A stretch of DNA of 64,000 bases from Gallionella straubiae (GCF_051257895.1 NZ_CP194331.1:2046001-2110000), one strand, 5' to 3'; shown: positions 32,843 to 42,179, counted from the first letter of the stretch. Numbers and translations are program-made. Notes: generated by a model from the sequence alone, not told the origin.

Positions 32843-32924
32843 AGCGGCTCCATTCTTTTGAAATTATCTTGGGGGTTATAGGGTAAAATACCCGTCCGAA
32901 AGCGCATTTTACCATCGCCCCATC

Positions 32925-33764
32925 ATGTCCGAATCCTTCCCGCTCGTCATGAGTTTCGCCGCGACCGATCCCAGCGGCGGCGCCGGCCTGCAGGCCGACC
33001 TGCTGACCATTTCCAGCATGGGATGCCATCCGCTGTCGGTGGTCACGGCGATCACCGTGCAGGACACCAGCGGCGTGGACGACGTGCTGCCGATCGACCC
33101 CGAGTGGGTGGTGGACCAGGCGCGCGCGATGCTTGAGGACGTGCCGGTCGCGGCATTCAAGATCGGCCTGCTCGGCAGCGTGGAGAACATCGCGGCCATC
33201 GCCGAGATCCTCGCGGATTATCCGGACATCCCGCTGGTGCTCGACCCGGTACTGGCCTCGGGGCGCGGCGACGAACTCGCGAACGAGGATATGCTGGATG
33301 CGATGCGCGAGCTGCTGATCCCGCAGACCACCATCATTACGCCGAACAGCATGGAGGCACGCCGCCTCGCGCTGGATGAGAACGATGAAGAGGACGACCC
33401 GGCCCTCGACGAATGCGCCAGGCGCATCCTGGCTCTGGGTTGCGAGTACGTGTTGATTACCGGCACGCACGAGCAGACGCCCAAGGTAATCAACACGCTT
33501 TATGGCGAGCGCGGCGTGCTGCGCAGCGACAGCTGGGCGCGGCTGCCGGGCATCTATCACGGCTCCGGCTGCACGCTGGCCTCCGCAATCGCGGCACTCC
33601 TGGCGCAGGGCGTGGACGTGCCGGAGGCGGTCAAGGAGGCGCAGGAATATACCTGGCAGACATTGAGTGCAGGTTTTCGTCCTGGCATGGGACAGCATAT
33701 CCCGGATCGCTTGTTCTGGGCGCGCGGCGAAGAGGATGAACCAAAACCTGAACGCCCGAATTAA
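32925..33764 (+). CDS. thiD: hydroxymethylpyrimidine/phosphomethylpyrimidine kinase
   Basis: 279 residues. It shows the ribokinase-like FAATDPSGGAGLQADL, VLDPVLASGRGDEL, TIITPNSMEA and the anion-hole LPGIYHGSGCTLASAIAA. ThiD phosphorylates HMP twice for thiamine synthesis. An acidic stretch (DENDEEDDPALDE) sits in the middle. thiE begins inside its last codons (29-base overlap). No THI-box riboswitch is seen in the 82 bp between gloA and thiD. Confidence 0.94.
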   Translation: MSESFPLVMSFAATDPSGGAGLQADLLTISSMGCHPLSVVTAITVQDTSGVDDVLPIDPEWVVDQARAMLEDVPVAAFKIGLLGSVENIAAIAEILADYPDIPLVLDPVLASGRGDELANEDMLDAMRELLIPQTTIITPNSMEARRLALDENDEEDDPALDECARRILALGCEYVLITGTHEQTPKVINTLYGERGVLRSDSWARLPGIYHGSGCTLASAIAALLAQGVDVPEAVKEAQEYTWQTLSAGFRPGMGQHIPDRLFWARGEEDEPKPERPN

Positions 33765-34383
33765 AGGGTTGTATGCGATCACGCCGGACGAAAGCGACAC
33801 GGCGGAGCTGCTGCACAGGGTACGCCTCGCCCTGCGGGGCGGGGCGCGGGTGCTGCAGTACCGCAACAAGGCCGCCGATGCGGCGCTGCGCCTGAAGCAG
33901 GCGCAAGCCTTGCGCGAACTGGCGCGCGAATTCGGTGCGCAACTGATCGTCAACGACGACGTTGCGCTGGCGCAGCAGGTGGAGGCGGACGGCGTGCACC
34001 TCGGCGGTGAGGACGGCAGCATCGCGGAAGCGCGCGCGCTGCTCGGCGGCGGCAGGCTGATAGGGGTGTCTTGCTATAATCGCCTCGTGCTGGCGCAGGA
34101 GGCGGTGTGGCAGGGCGCGGATTACGTGGCGTTCGGCAGCTTCTTCGCCTCGACGGTGAAGCCGCAGGCGGTGGCGGCGACGCCGGAGTTGTTGCAACAG
34201 GCGCGCCGCGAGCTGGCGGTGCCGATTGTCGCGATCGGCGGCATCACCGCGCAGAACGGCACGCAACTGATCGAAGTGGGGGCGGATGCGCTGGCGGTGA
34301 TTTCGGCGGTGTTTTCCGCGCCGGATGTCGAGGGTGCGGCAAGAGAATTTTACAATTTATTTGAGCAAGGTAAATCAGTATGA
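33736..34383 (+). CDS. thiE: thiamine-phosphate synthase
   Basis: 215 residues. The TIM-barrel motifs LQYRNKAAD, LIVNDDVALA, DGVHLGGEDG, VSCYN and VAIGGITAQNG are those of ThiE, which joins HMP-PP and thiazole phosphate. Start 33736 (MNQNLNARIKGLYAITPD) overlaps thiD; GAAGAGG just upstream may serve as ribosome site. hemL overlaps its end by four bases. Confidence 0.94.
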   Translation: MNQNLNARIKGLYAITPDESDTAELLHRVRLALRGGARVLQYRNKAADAALRLKQAQALRELAREFGAQLIVNDDVALAQQVEADGVHLGGEDGSIAEARALLGGGRLIGVSCYNRLVLAQEAVWQGADYVAFGSFFASTVKPQAVAATPELLQQARRELAVPIVAIGGITAQNGTQLIEVGADALAVISAVFSAPDVEGAAREFYNLFEQGKSV

Positions 34384-35660
34384 CTTCGCACAACCAAGAG
34401 CTATTTGATCAATCGCAGAAAGTCATCCCCGGCGGGGTGAATTCGCCGGTGCGCGCCTTCCGCTCGGTCGGCGGCACGCCGCTGTTCTTTCAGCGCGGGC
34501 AGGGCGCCAGCGTGTGGGATGCGGACGGCAAGAAATACACCGATTACGTCGGCTCCTGGGGGCCGATGATCGTCGGGCACTGCCATCCCGAGGTGGTCAA
34601 GGCGGTGCAGGATGCGGCCGCGCAGGGCCTGGGTTTCGGTGCGCCGACGGCGAGCGAGCTGGAACTCGCCAATCTGCTGTGCAAGCTGCTGTCGAGTCTG
34701 GAGATGGTGCGGCTGGTGAGCTCCGGCACCGAGGCGACGATGAGCGCGATCCGCCTCGCGCGCGGCTTCACCGGCCGTTCGCGCATCGTCAAGTTCGAGG
34801 GCTGTTACCACGGCCATTCCGACGGTTTGCTGGTCAAGGCCGGCTCCGGCGCGCTGACCTTCGGTCAGCCGAGCTCTTCCGGTGTGCCTGCGGAGATCGC
34901 TCAACTTACCACGGTGCTGGATTACAACGATGCCGCCGGACTGGAGAAGGCCTTCGCCGAGATGGGCAAGGAAATCGCGGCGGTGATCGTCGAGCCGGTT
35001 GCGGGCAACATGAACCTCGTCGCGCCGAAGCGCGAGTTTCTCGACGCGATGCGCAACCTGTGCACCAAGCACGGTGCGGTGCTGATTCTCGACGAGGTGA
35101 TGACCGGCTTCCGCGTCGGGCTGCAGGGCGCGCAGGGACATTACGGCGTCAAGCCGGATCTGGTCACGCTCGGCAAGGTGATGGGCGGCGGCCTGCCCGC
35201 GGCGGCCTTCGGCGGGCGGCGCGACATCATGCAATGCCTCGCTCCGCTCGGCCCGGTGTACCAGGCAGGCACGCTGTCCGGCAACCCGGTCGCTGTCGCG
35301 GCGGGGTTGGCCACGCTCAAATTGGTGCAGCAAGCCGGTTTCTACGAGCGCCTGTCGCAACTCGCGAAGCAGCTCACCGAAGGTCTGACTGCGGCCGCGC
35401 AGAAGCATGGCATCCAATTCTGCGCGCAATCCGTTGGCGGCATGTTCGGCCTGTATTTCAGCAAGGCCTTGCCGACCAGCTACGCCGAGGTGATGGCATG
35501 CGACAAGGAGGCGTTCAACCGCTTCTTCCACGCGATGCTGGACGCGGGCCACTACCTCGCGCCGTCGGCGTTCGAGGCTGGTTTCGTCTCTGCCGCGCAT
35601 AGCGAGGCGGATATCGCCGCGACCATTGCCGCGGCCGACAAGATTTTCGCCGTCTGGTAA
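34380..35660 (+). CDS. hemL: glutamate-1-semialdehyde 2,1-aminomutase
   Basis: 426 residues. It carries PGGVNSPVRAFRSVGGTP, the gating region GCYHGHSD, LILDEVMTGFRV and the PLP lysine in LVTLGKVMGGGLPAAAFGG. HemL makes 5-aminolevulinate from glutamate semialdehyde, the first committed step of haem synthesis by the C5 route. The thiD-thiE-hemL arrangement is common in betaproteobacteria. Confidence 0.97.
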   Translation: MTSHNQELFDQSQKVIPGGVNSPVRAFRSVGGTPLFFQRGQGASVWDADGKKYTDYVGSWGPMIVGHCHPEVVKAVQDAAAQGLGFGAPTASELELANLLCKLLSSLEMVRLVSSGTEATMSAIRLARGFTGRSRIVKFEGCYHGHSDGLLVKAGSGALTFGQPSSSGVPAEIAQLTTVLDYNDAAGLEKAFAEMGKEIAAVIVEPVAGNMNLVAPKREFLDAMRNLCTKHGAVLILDEVMTGFRVGLQGAQGHYGVKPDLVTLGKVMGGGLPAAAFGGRRDIMQCLAPLGPVYQAGTLSGNPVAVAAGLATLKLVQQAGFYERLSQLAKQLTEGLTAAAQKHGIQFCAQSVGGMFGLYFSKALPTSYAEVMACDKEAFNRFFHAMLDAGHYLAPSAFEAGFVSAAHSEADIAATIAAADKIFAVW

Positions 35661-36259
35661 TGGGACTGTTCTCTCAGGCCCAGTTTTTTACTACGGTCAA
35701 TCATTTGCACGATCTGCCGCTGCACGGCGGGAGGGAAGTCGCGTTCGTCGGGCGCTCCAACGCGGGCAAGTCGAGCGCAATCAACACGCTGGCCAACCAC
35801 ACCCGGCTGGCCTACACCAGCAAGACGCCGGGGCGCACCCAGCACCTCAACTATTTCTCGCTCGGCGACAACAACTTCCTGGTCGACCTGCCCGGCTACG
35901 GTTACGCCAAAGTGCCGCCGGACGTGCAGCAGCACTGGGAGAACCTGCTGAGCAAATATCTGCAGACCCGCGAAGAACTGTGCGGTCTGGTGGTCATCAT
36001 GGACGCGCGCCGCCCGCTGACCGAGCTGGACGAGAACATGCTGGACTGGTTCGCGCCGACCGGCAAGCCGGTGCATATCCTGCTGACCAAGTCGGACAAG
36101 CTCAGCCGCCAGCAGGCCACCTTGACCCTGAATCGCGTAAAATCTCACTTGGCCGAGCATTTTCCGCAGTGCTCCGTGCAGTTGTTCTCCAGCCTGAAGA
36201 AGATCGGCATGGAGGAGGCGGAAGCGGTGATCGCCGGCTGGCTGAAGGACAATGGATAA
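35660..36259 (+). CDS. engB: ribosome biogenesis GTPase EngB/YsxC
   Basis: 199 residues. The GTPase motifs are G1 GRSNAGKSSAIN, G2/G3 region TPGRTQHLNYF and DLPGYGYA, G4 LTKSDKLS and G5 SSLKK. EngB acts in 50S subunit assembly. Its ATG shares a base with the hemL stop (TAATG). Two hairpins follow it. Confidence 0.96.
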   Translation: MGLFSQAQFFTTVNHLHDLPLHGGREVAFVGRSNAGKSSAINTLANHTRLAYTSKTPGRTQHLNYFSLGDNNFLVDLPGYGYAKVPPDVQQHWENLLSKYLQTREELCGLVVIMDARRPLTELDENMLDWFAPTGKPVHILLTKSDKLSRQQATLTLNRVKSHLAEHFPQCSVQLFSSLKKIGMEEAEAVIAGWLKDNG

Positions 36260-36262
36260 AAA

Positions 36263-36312
36263 AAGCCCCCGGATACCGGGGGCTTAAAAATGTCTTAACA
36301 GGGGGTTAAGAC
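36263..36312. terminator. tandem hairpins after engB
   Basis: The first hairpin is AAGCCCCCGG (36263-36272) with CCGGGGGCTT (36276-36285), preceded by A-rich sequence. It is a canonical terminator for the minus strand (T run) and has only a short T run on the plus strand. A second perfect hairpin GTCTTAAC/GTTAAGAC (36292-36312) follows. Together they probably end the hemL-engB transcript before hemB. Confidence 0.65.
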
Positions 36313-36418
36313 GACCCGCTCAGGGAGGAGAAACGGGGAACGATTCATCATCATTCACAGCATCAGATTAGCGTTCTCTGAAATAGTTCAATCGAAGACC
36401 ACAATTCGGGAAAAAATC

Positions 36419-37426
36419 ATGCAGACACTCGGCCAATACCCTCATAAGCGCATGCGCCGCATGCGTCACGACGCATTTTCACGGGACTTGATGCGTGAGC
36501 ATGTGCTCACACCGGCGGACTTCATCTACCCGGTCTTTGTGCTCGAAGGCAGCCAGAAGGTCGAGGACGTGAAGTCCATGCCGGGGGTGCAGCGCAAGAC
36601 CCTGGACCTGCTGCTTAAGGACGCCGAGCAGTGCGTGAAGCTCGGTATCCCGGTGATGGCGATCTTCCCGGTGATCGACGCGCCGCTCAAGAGCCTGGAC
36701 GCCAAGGAGGCCTACAACCCGGACGGCCTCGTGCCGCGCGTGGTCGCCGAACTGAAGAAAAATTTCCCCGGACTCGGCGTGATGACCGACATCGCGCTCG
36801 ACCCCTACACCAGCCACGGCCAAGATGGGCTGATCGACGCCAGCGGCTACGTGCTCAACGACGAGACCGTGGCCGTGCTGGCGCAGCAGGCGCAAGTCCA
36901 TGCGATGGCAGGCGCCGACATCGTCGCCCCCTCCGACATGATGGACGGGCGCATCGGCGCGGTGCGCGCCGCGCTGGATCGCAAGGGCTGCATCCACACA
37001 CGCATCATGGCCTACTCCGCCAAGTATGCCTCCAGCTTCTACGGCCCGTTCCGCGATGCGGTCGGCTCCAGCGGCAACCTCGGTTCCGGCAACAAGTACA
37101 CCTACCAGATGGACCCGGCCAACTCCGACGAGGCGCTCTGGGAAGTAGGCCTCGACCTGCAGGAAGGCGCGGACATGGTGATGGTCAAGCCCGGCATGCC
37201 CTACCTCGACATCGTGCGCCGCGTGAAGGACGAATTCAAGGCGCCGACCTTCGTCTACCAGGTCAGCGGCGAATACGCGATGCTCAAGGCCGCCGCGCAG
37301 AACGGCTGGCTCAACGAGCAGGCCTGCGTGCTGGAGGCGCTGCTGGCGTTCAAGCGAGCGGGGGCGGATGGGATATTGACTTACTTTGCGCTGGATGCGG
37401 CGAAGTGGTTGAAGCAGCACGATTGA
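36419..37426 (+). CDS. hemB: delta-aminolevulinic acid dehydratase (porphobilinogen synthase)
   Basis: 335 residues. Schiff-base lysines lie in RIMAYSAKYASSFYGPFRDA and MVMVKPGMPYLD. The metal-site region reads DIALDPYTSHGQDG, with Asp instead of the Cys triad, as in the magnesium-dependent, zinc-independent enzymes. It condenses two ALA to porphobilinogen. It has its own transcription unit after the engB terminators. Confidence 0.97.
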   Translation: MQTLGQYPHKRMRRMRHDAFSRDLMREHVLTPADFIYPVFVLEGSQKVEDVKSMPGVQRKTLDLLLKDAEQCVKLGIPVMAIFPVIDAPLKSLDAKEAYNPDGLVPRVVAELKKNFPGLGVMTDIALDPYTSHGQDGLIDASGYVLNDETVAVLAQQAQVHAMAGADIVAPSDMMDGRIGAVRAALDRKGCIHTRIMAYSAKYASSFYGPFRDAVGSSGNLGSGNKYTYQMDPANSDEALWEVGLDLQEGADMVMVKPGMPYLDIVRRVKDEFKAPTFVYQVSGEYAMLKAAAQNGWLNEQACVLEALLAFKRAGADGILTYFALDAAKWLKQHD

Positions 37427-37488
37427 GGCTTAAAACTAAAGATTCGGGTTATTAGGTTGTCTACTTTTCGTTAGTTTTCATTAAGCAT

Positions 37489-37935
37489 ATGTCCGAGCCA
37501 ATCCAAGATGGTGTTGTAAAGTGGTTCTCAGCCGAAAAAGGCTATGGCTATATCGTTGGTGAAGACAAAACAGATAGACACTTTCGTGTCAAAGATGTCA
37601 TAGGAGCGAACTTGCCACGGACAGGGCAGCAAGTACATTTTGTGCCGATACAACGGACGAAGGGAGTTGCGGCTAGTTCTGTCACTTTGATCGATGACTC
37701 CAATAACACAGCGCCAGGAGACGGACGGGTCATATGTATGTCGTGCAACAATCGCGTCAGCCCACGCATTGTTACTTATCGCGGACAGCCAGAGCGTTCC
37801 CTTTGTCCTGTCTGCGGGCACTCTCTTAAAGAGTTTAATGAACCAGCGATAGAAGTGATTTGGCGAGAGTTGTCCTTATTGCTTCTGCGGATAGGCAGCT
37901 TCATTGAAAAGCAGGTTTGCAAGCGATTTCGTTGA
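37489..37935 (+). CDS. cold-shock domain protein with C-terminal zinc ribbon
   Basis: 148 residues. Residues 5-70 are a cold-shock domain (GVVKWFSAEKGYGYIVGEDKTDRHFRV, the RNP1-like KGYGYI and a degenerate RNP2). A probable zinc ribbon follows (ICMSCNNRVSPR, then LCPVCGHSL), and then an amphipathic C-terminal helix. It is probably an RNA/DNA-binding protein. Base composition is AT-richer than the flanks, and dispersed repeats follow directly, which hints at acquisition. The exact two-domain family is not recognised. Confidence 0.78.
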   Translation: MSEPIQDGVVKWFSAEKGYGYIVGEDKTDRHFRVKDVIGANLPRTGQQVHFVPIQRTKGVAASSVTLIDDSNNTAPGDGRVICMSCNNRVSPRIVTYRGQPERSLCPVCGHSLKEFNEPAIEVIWRELSLLLLRIGSFIEKQVCKRFR

Positions 37936-38289
37936 GCCATGGGCACATCGTGACCACGCAGCAATTCAAATCTACGCATTAATGATTTTGAATTTCCATT
38001 TGCCCTTCCCCTGTGCGCCGCTGAGTAGTGGAGGCTGGTCAGGGGATCTCGGCGAGGACTGTCTGAGCGCGTAGCGCGAGTTCCGCAGCAGCCTGACTAG
38101 GCGAGCAACGCAGGGAACCCCCGAAGGGGGCGGCAAACCGGGGGCGCCTTCTTTGAGTTACCTTTCTTGGCAAGACAAGAAAGGTAACTAGCTGCCGGGC
38201 TACCCCCGGCGAAGTTACTTTTGATTACGGCCTTTCATGCTTCGACAAGCTCAGCACGAACGGCCTTAGAGACAGCGCGGTTCCGCACC
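37936..38289. repeat. 354-bp noncoding region made of dispersed repeats
   Basis: No gene is seen. It contains GC-rich repeat sequence (GAACCCCCGAAGGGGGCGG), a perfect 13-bp hairpin GTTACCTTTCTTG/CAAGAAAGGTAAC (38157-38188), the hairpin GCCGGGCTACCCCCGGC, and one copy of TTCGACAAGCTCAGCACGAA (38239-38264), related to the element in cbbO. The hairpin at 38157-38188 could terminate both the cold-shock gene and the convergent pirin gene. Confidence 0.65.
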
Positions 38290-38988
38290 CTACGCCAAAT
38301 CAAACAACAACACCTCCGCCCTCTTCCCCGCCGCAAGGCTGACCCGCGCCTCATCGACATACATCAGCGCATCCCCCGCGTTCAGTTCATATCCATTGGC
38401 CTGCAAGCTGCCGCGCGCGACATGCAGGTAGGCCCTGCGTCCCGCGGCGATGGGGTAGTCCAGTGTCTCCGCGCCATCCAGCAGCGCGGCCGAGAGGCGT
38501 GCGTTCTGGTGGATGCGCAGCGAGCCGTTCGCCGCATCGGGCGAGACCAGCAGGCACCAGCGTCCGCGTTTAGCCTCGTCGGGGAAGGTCTTCTGCCAGT
38601 AGCCCGGCGCAAGCCCTTGTTCGTCAGGCATGATCCAGATCTGCAGCAGGTGCACCGCTTCGCTGTCCGAGGGGTTGAATTCGCTGTGCTGCACGCCGCT
38701 GCCCGCGCGCATCAACTGTATTTCGCCGGCGTGGATGTCCTCGCCGTTGCCCATGCTGTCGCGGTGGCGCAGGCGGCCGGAGAGGATGAAGGTGATGATT
38801 TCCATGTCGCGGTGGCCGTGGGTGTCGAAGCCCCTGCCGGGCTGCACGATATCCTCGTTGATGACGCGCAATGCGCCGAAGCGCATATGCTTGTGGTCCT
38901 GGTAGTCGGCGAAGGAGAAGCTATGCCAGCTTTCCAGCCAGCCGTGGTGCGCGTGGCCGCGTTCATTTGCCTTGCGTAGCGTGATCAT
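38290..38988 (-). CDS. pirin family protein (bicupin, YhhW-like)
   Basis: 232 residues. It shows the pirin N-terminal signature GFDTHGHRDMEIITFILSG, with metal-binding His, followed by the Gln/His set GSGVQHSEFN and a second cupin ending in VLLFDLA. Some members show quercetin 2,3-dioxygenase activity; the physiological role is uncertain. Start 38988 (MITLRKANERGHAHHGWLES) matches the family N-terminus; AGGCTCGC precedes it weakly. Confidence 0.9.
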   Translation of the reverse strand: MITLRKANERGHAHHGWLESWHSFSFADYQDHKHMRFGALRVINEDIVQPGRGFDTHGHRDMEIITFILSGRLRHRDSMGNGEDIHAGEIQLMRAGSGVQHSEFNPSDSEAVHLLQIWIMPDEQGLAPGYWQKTFPDEAKRGRWCLLVSPDAANGSLRIHQNARLSAALLDGAETLDYPIAAGRRAYLHVARGSLQANGYELNAGDALMYVDEARVSLAAGKRAEVLLFDLA

Positions 38989-39110
38989 GGCGAGCCTCCG
39001 TTCAAGTTGAAGAGGTTCCGGTCTGTTTTCGGGGAAAGACGTTGTCCGCAGCTTACCCAGATCGGCCGCGACTGGGCAATGGGTAATGGAGCTTATTTGA
39101 TGGCTTGAGA

Positions 39111-39713
39111 TTAGCCAGCCAGCAGCATCTCCACTGCCGCGATGTCGGCATGGGTCTCCGGGTGGCGGCTGCCGCTGTGGCGGGCGTTCTCGGGCAGCAC
39201 GACGATGTGGGTCTGCATGCCGGATTCGCCGGTCAGGGTGTAGCTCGGCACGGTCTCCTCGTGGCCGCCTACCTGCGCTTTCCATTCGCCGTCCTCGAAG
39301 TCGATGTTGTGCTTGAGCAGGAACAGCAGCACGGCCTTGGCGTCGTCGGAGAACAGCATCAGGTTGATGTCGGAGTGCGCACCCGCCGTGCCGCTCAGCA
39401 CCGAGCCGGTGAGGTAGGGGTGGAACGGCTCCAGCAGGCGCATGATGGAAAGGGCTTCCTCGCGCAATAGGCGCAGGATGTCCGGGTGGCTGTCGTGCTG
39501 ATACAGCGCGCGGTAGCTGTGCAGCGCCTCGTCCACTTCCTGGTTGCTGGGCAGGTGCTGGGTGTCGGATGCGCCGAGTTGCCGCGCGGCCTTGCGCTTG
39601 GCGAAGGCGTGGTCGGTGATGCCGCCCTCGGCCATCAGCTTGGCGGCCAGGTGCGCGAGCTGCTCGCGCATCAGGTCGCGTTTGCCGTTATGGTTTTTGT
39701 GTTCCTTGGACAT
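39111..39713 (-). CDS. nucleotidyltransferase-like protein of unknown role
   Basis: 200 residues. The central motif LTGSVLSGTAGAHSDINLMLFSDD resembles the GSxxxG...SDID core of minimal nucleotidyltransferases, with Asn replacing the second Asp. The N-terminus is basic (MSKEHKNHNGKRDLMREQLAHLAAK), and there is a helical region with KRKAARQLG. Because the second metal Asp is altered it may be inactive. It lies 1 base after the PBP1a stop, same strand. Confidence 0.68.
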   Translation of the reverse strand: MSKEHKNHNGKRDLMREQLAHLAAKLMAEGGITDHAFAKRKAARQLGASDTQHLPSNQEVDEALHSYRALYQHDSHPDILRLLREEALSIMRLLEPFHPYLTGSVLSGTAGAHSDINLMLFSDDAKAVLLFLLKHNIDFEDGEWKAQVGGHEETVPSYTLTGESGMQTHIVVLPENARHSGSRHPETHADIAAVEMLLAG

Positions 39714-39714
39714 G

Positions 39715-42030
39715 TCAGAGCAGCTGGTCCTTGACTGTATCCACCGGCCGCGCTTCCCCGCTGGGAGCAGGAGGTGGCATGGCCTGCTCGGGCGGGATAT
39801 TCTCCTGGTAGAAAGACTCGAACAGCGAGCCGTTCGGGTCGCGATACCCTGCCTCGTTGATGCGCACGACGGTCATGTTGTCCGGCATGGCGTATTCGGC
39901 CTGCGGTACGTCCTTGAGCGCCTTTTCCATGTAGCTCATCCAGATCGGCAGGGCCGCGCCGCCGCCGGTTTCCTTGTCGCCCAGGCTGCGTGGCTGGTCG
40001 AAGCCCATCCAGGCGATGCCGACCAGGGTGGGCTGGAAGCCGCAGAACCAGGCATCTATCGAGTCGCTGGTGGTGCCGGTCTTTCCGGCCAGGTCTTGGC
40101 GGCCGAGCTGCATGGCGCGGATGGCGGTGCCGTGCTTGACCACGTCCTGCATCATGCTGATCATGGTGTAGGCGTTGCGCACGTCGATGACCTGTTCCGC
40201 ATCCTCGCCCGCCGTGACCGGCCTGGTCTTGAGCAGCACCTTGCCCTGGGCGTCTTCGATGCGCTCGATGAAGTAGGGGGTGACGCGGAAGCCGCCGTTG
40301 GCGAAGGTCGAATAGCCGGTCAGCATCTGCATGGGGGTGACGGAGCCGGCGCCCAGCGCCATGGTGAGATAGGGCGGGTGCTTGTCGGCGTCGAAGCCGA
40401 ATTTGGTGAGGTAGTCCTGGGCGTATTGCGGCGTGATGGATTGCAGGATGCGGATGGAGACCAGGTTCTTCGACTTGGTCAGTGCCCTGCGCATGCGCAT
40501 CGGGCCGGCATATTCGTTATCGAAATTCTTCGGCTGCCAGGGCTCGCTGCCGGTTTGCTCGGCGTCGAACATCAGGGGCGCGTCATTGATCACCGTGGCG
40601 GGCGTGAAGCCTTTTTCCAGTGCGGCGGAGTAAATGAAGGGCTTGAGGCTTGATCCCGGCTGCCGCCAGGCCTGAGTGATGCGGTTGAACTGGTTGCGCC
40701 CGAAATTGAAGCCGCCGACCAGCGCGTGGATAGCACCGTCGCGCGGATCCGCGGAAACGAAGGCAGCTTCGACCTGTGGAAGCTGGCTTATCTGCCAGAC
40801 CCCCTTTTCGTCCTTCTGCAGGCGGATGACCGAGCCGGGGATGATGCGCTGGTTCAGGGCGACCTTGCCGTTCAGCGCGCGCTGGGCGAATTGCAGGGCT
40901 TCGCCGCTGACTTCGGCGACTTCCCCGCCCTTGCAATAGGCGCGGACCAGTTTGGGCGAGGCTTCCTGCACCACGGCGGGAATCAGGTCGTCGTTGTCGG
41001 CGACTTCCTGCAGCGCCTCTTCCAGATATTCTTCGCCACTGCCTTTTTTCGGGTCGATAAAACCTTCCGGGCCGCGATAGCCGTGGCGGCGGTCGTATTC
41101 CAGCACGCCGGCGCGGACGGCCTGGTATGCGGCGAGTTGCTCCTGCTGGCGGATGGTGGTGTAGACCTTGAAGCCCAGCGCGTAGGTATCTTCGTGGTAT
41201 TTCTCATAAACGGCCTGGCGGGCCATTTCTGCGATGTAGTCCGACTTGGTGCCGTATTCCTGAGTGCCGTGCTTGGCGGTGATGGGCTGCTGCTGGGCGA
41301 GGCGGAGTTGCTCGTCGTCGATAAAGTGCAGCTCGTGCATGCGGCGTAGCACGTAAGCCTGGCGCAGTTTGGCACGCTTTGGATTGACCACGGGGTTATA
41401 TGAGGAGGGCGCCTTGGGCAGGCCGGCGAGCATGGCTGCCTCGGCCAAGGTCACCTGGCCGAGCGGCTTGCCAAAATAGACCTGGGATGCCGCCGCGAAG
41501 CCGTAGGCGCGCTGGCCGAGGTAGATCTGGTTGAAGTAGAGCTGCAGGATTTCGTCCTTGCTCAGGTTGTGCTCGATCTTGAAGGCGAGCAATACCTCAT
41601 TGAATTTGCGCGTCATAGTCTTTTCCTTGGAAAGGAAAAAATTGCGCGCCACCTGCATGGTGATGGTGCTTGCCCCTTGTTTCGCACCACCGGCGGTGAA
41701 GTTGGAGATTGCCGCGCGCAGCACCCCCATGTAATCTACGCCGCCATGCTCATAAAAACGGTCGTCCTCGGCGGCGAGAATGGCCTTCTTCATCACGTCG
41801 GGGACTTCGGAAATTTTGACCAGCGCGCGCCGTTCCTCGCCAAACTCGCCGAGCAGCGCGCCTTCGGCGCTGTAAACGCGTAGCGGAATCTTGGGGCGGT
41901 AGTCGGTGAGCGCCTCCAGCGAAGGTAGTGTCGGGTATGCCAGCATGACCGCCAAGCCAAGCAATATTGCCGGGAGTGAAAGCAGGGTCAGCGCTGCAAG
42001 GATCGGGAGCAGCCAGCGGCGGGAAAGCAT
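39715..42030 (-). CDS. mrcA: penicillin-binding protein 1A (bifunctional)
   Basis: 771 residues. An N-terminal membrane anchor (about residues 7-32) is followed by the GT51 glycosyltransferase (AILAAEDDRFYEHGGVDYMG, QGASTITMQVARNFFLSKEKT, EILQLYFNQIYLGQRAYG) and the transpeptidase (SxxK in RQPGSSLKPFIYS, SKN in LTKSKNLVS, KTGT in LAGKTGTTSDS). It polymerises and crosslinks peptidoglycan. It is divergent from pilMNOPQ, the arrangement known from many proteobacteria. A TATAAT lies on the minus strand at 42079-42074 without a clear -35. Confidence 0.96.
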   Translation of the reverse strand: MLSRRWLLPILAALTLLSLPAILLGLAVMLAYPTLPSLEALTDYRPKIPLRVYSAEGALLGEFGEERRALVKISEVPDVMKKAILAAEDDRFYEHGGVDYMGVLRAAISNFTAGGAKQGASTITMQVARNFFLSKEKTMTRKFNEVLLAFKIEHNLSKDEILQLYFNQIYLGQRAYGFAAASQVYFGKPLGQVTLAEAAMLAGLPKAPSSYNPVVNPKRAKLRQAYVLRRMHELHFIDDEQLRLAQQQPITAKHGTQEYGTKSDYIAEMARQAVYEKYHEDTYALGFKVYTTIRQQEQLAAYQAVRAGVLEYDRRHGYRGPEGFIDPKKGSGEEYLEEALQEVADNDDLIPAVVQEASPKLVRAYCKGGEVAEVSGEALQFAQRALNGKVALNQRIIPGSVIRLQKDEKGVWQISQLPQVEAAFVSADPRDGAIHALVGGFNFGRNQFNRITQAWRQPGSSLKPFIYSAALEKGFTPATVINDAPLMFDAEQTGSEPWQPKNFDNEYAGPMRMRRALTKSKNLVSIRILQSITPQYAQDYLTKFGFDADKHPPYLTMALGAGSVTPMQMLTGYSTFANGGFRVTPYFIERIEDAQGKVLLKTRPVTAGEDAEQVIDVRNAYTMISMMQDVVKHGTAIRAMQLGRQDLAGKTGTTSDSIDAWFCGFQPTLVGIAWMGFDQPRSLGDKETGGGAALPIWMSYMEKALKDVPQAEYAMPDNMTVVRINEAGYRDPNGSLFESFYQENIPPEQAMPPPAPSGEARPVDTVKDQLL

Positions 42031-42114
42031 GTGCAGTTGTCTGGAAAGAGAAATTGATGATATGGTGGGCGCAATTATATCGGCTCGCGGATAAAATGAC
42101 CCTCCAAAAATAAC

Positions 42115-42143
42115 TTTACATGATTTATAGTTATTGCTAGGAT
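42115..42143 (+). promoter_or_regulatory. candidate sigma-70 promoter of pilMNOPQ
   Basis: TTTACA (42115-42120), 17-base spacer, TAGGAT (42138-42143), 37 bases before the pilM ATG. It fits the sigma-70 consensus well at both hexamers. Confidence 0.55.
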
Positions 42144-42179
42144 TTAAACCACTTTGTACGGAAAAGCGCTAAACGGCCT

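Noticed and set aside
32843..32924. TPP riboswitch upstream of thiD
   Set aside because: Only 82 bp are available and no THI-box sequence is seen.
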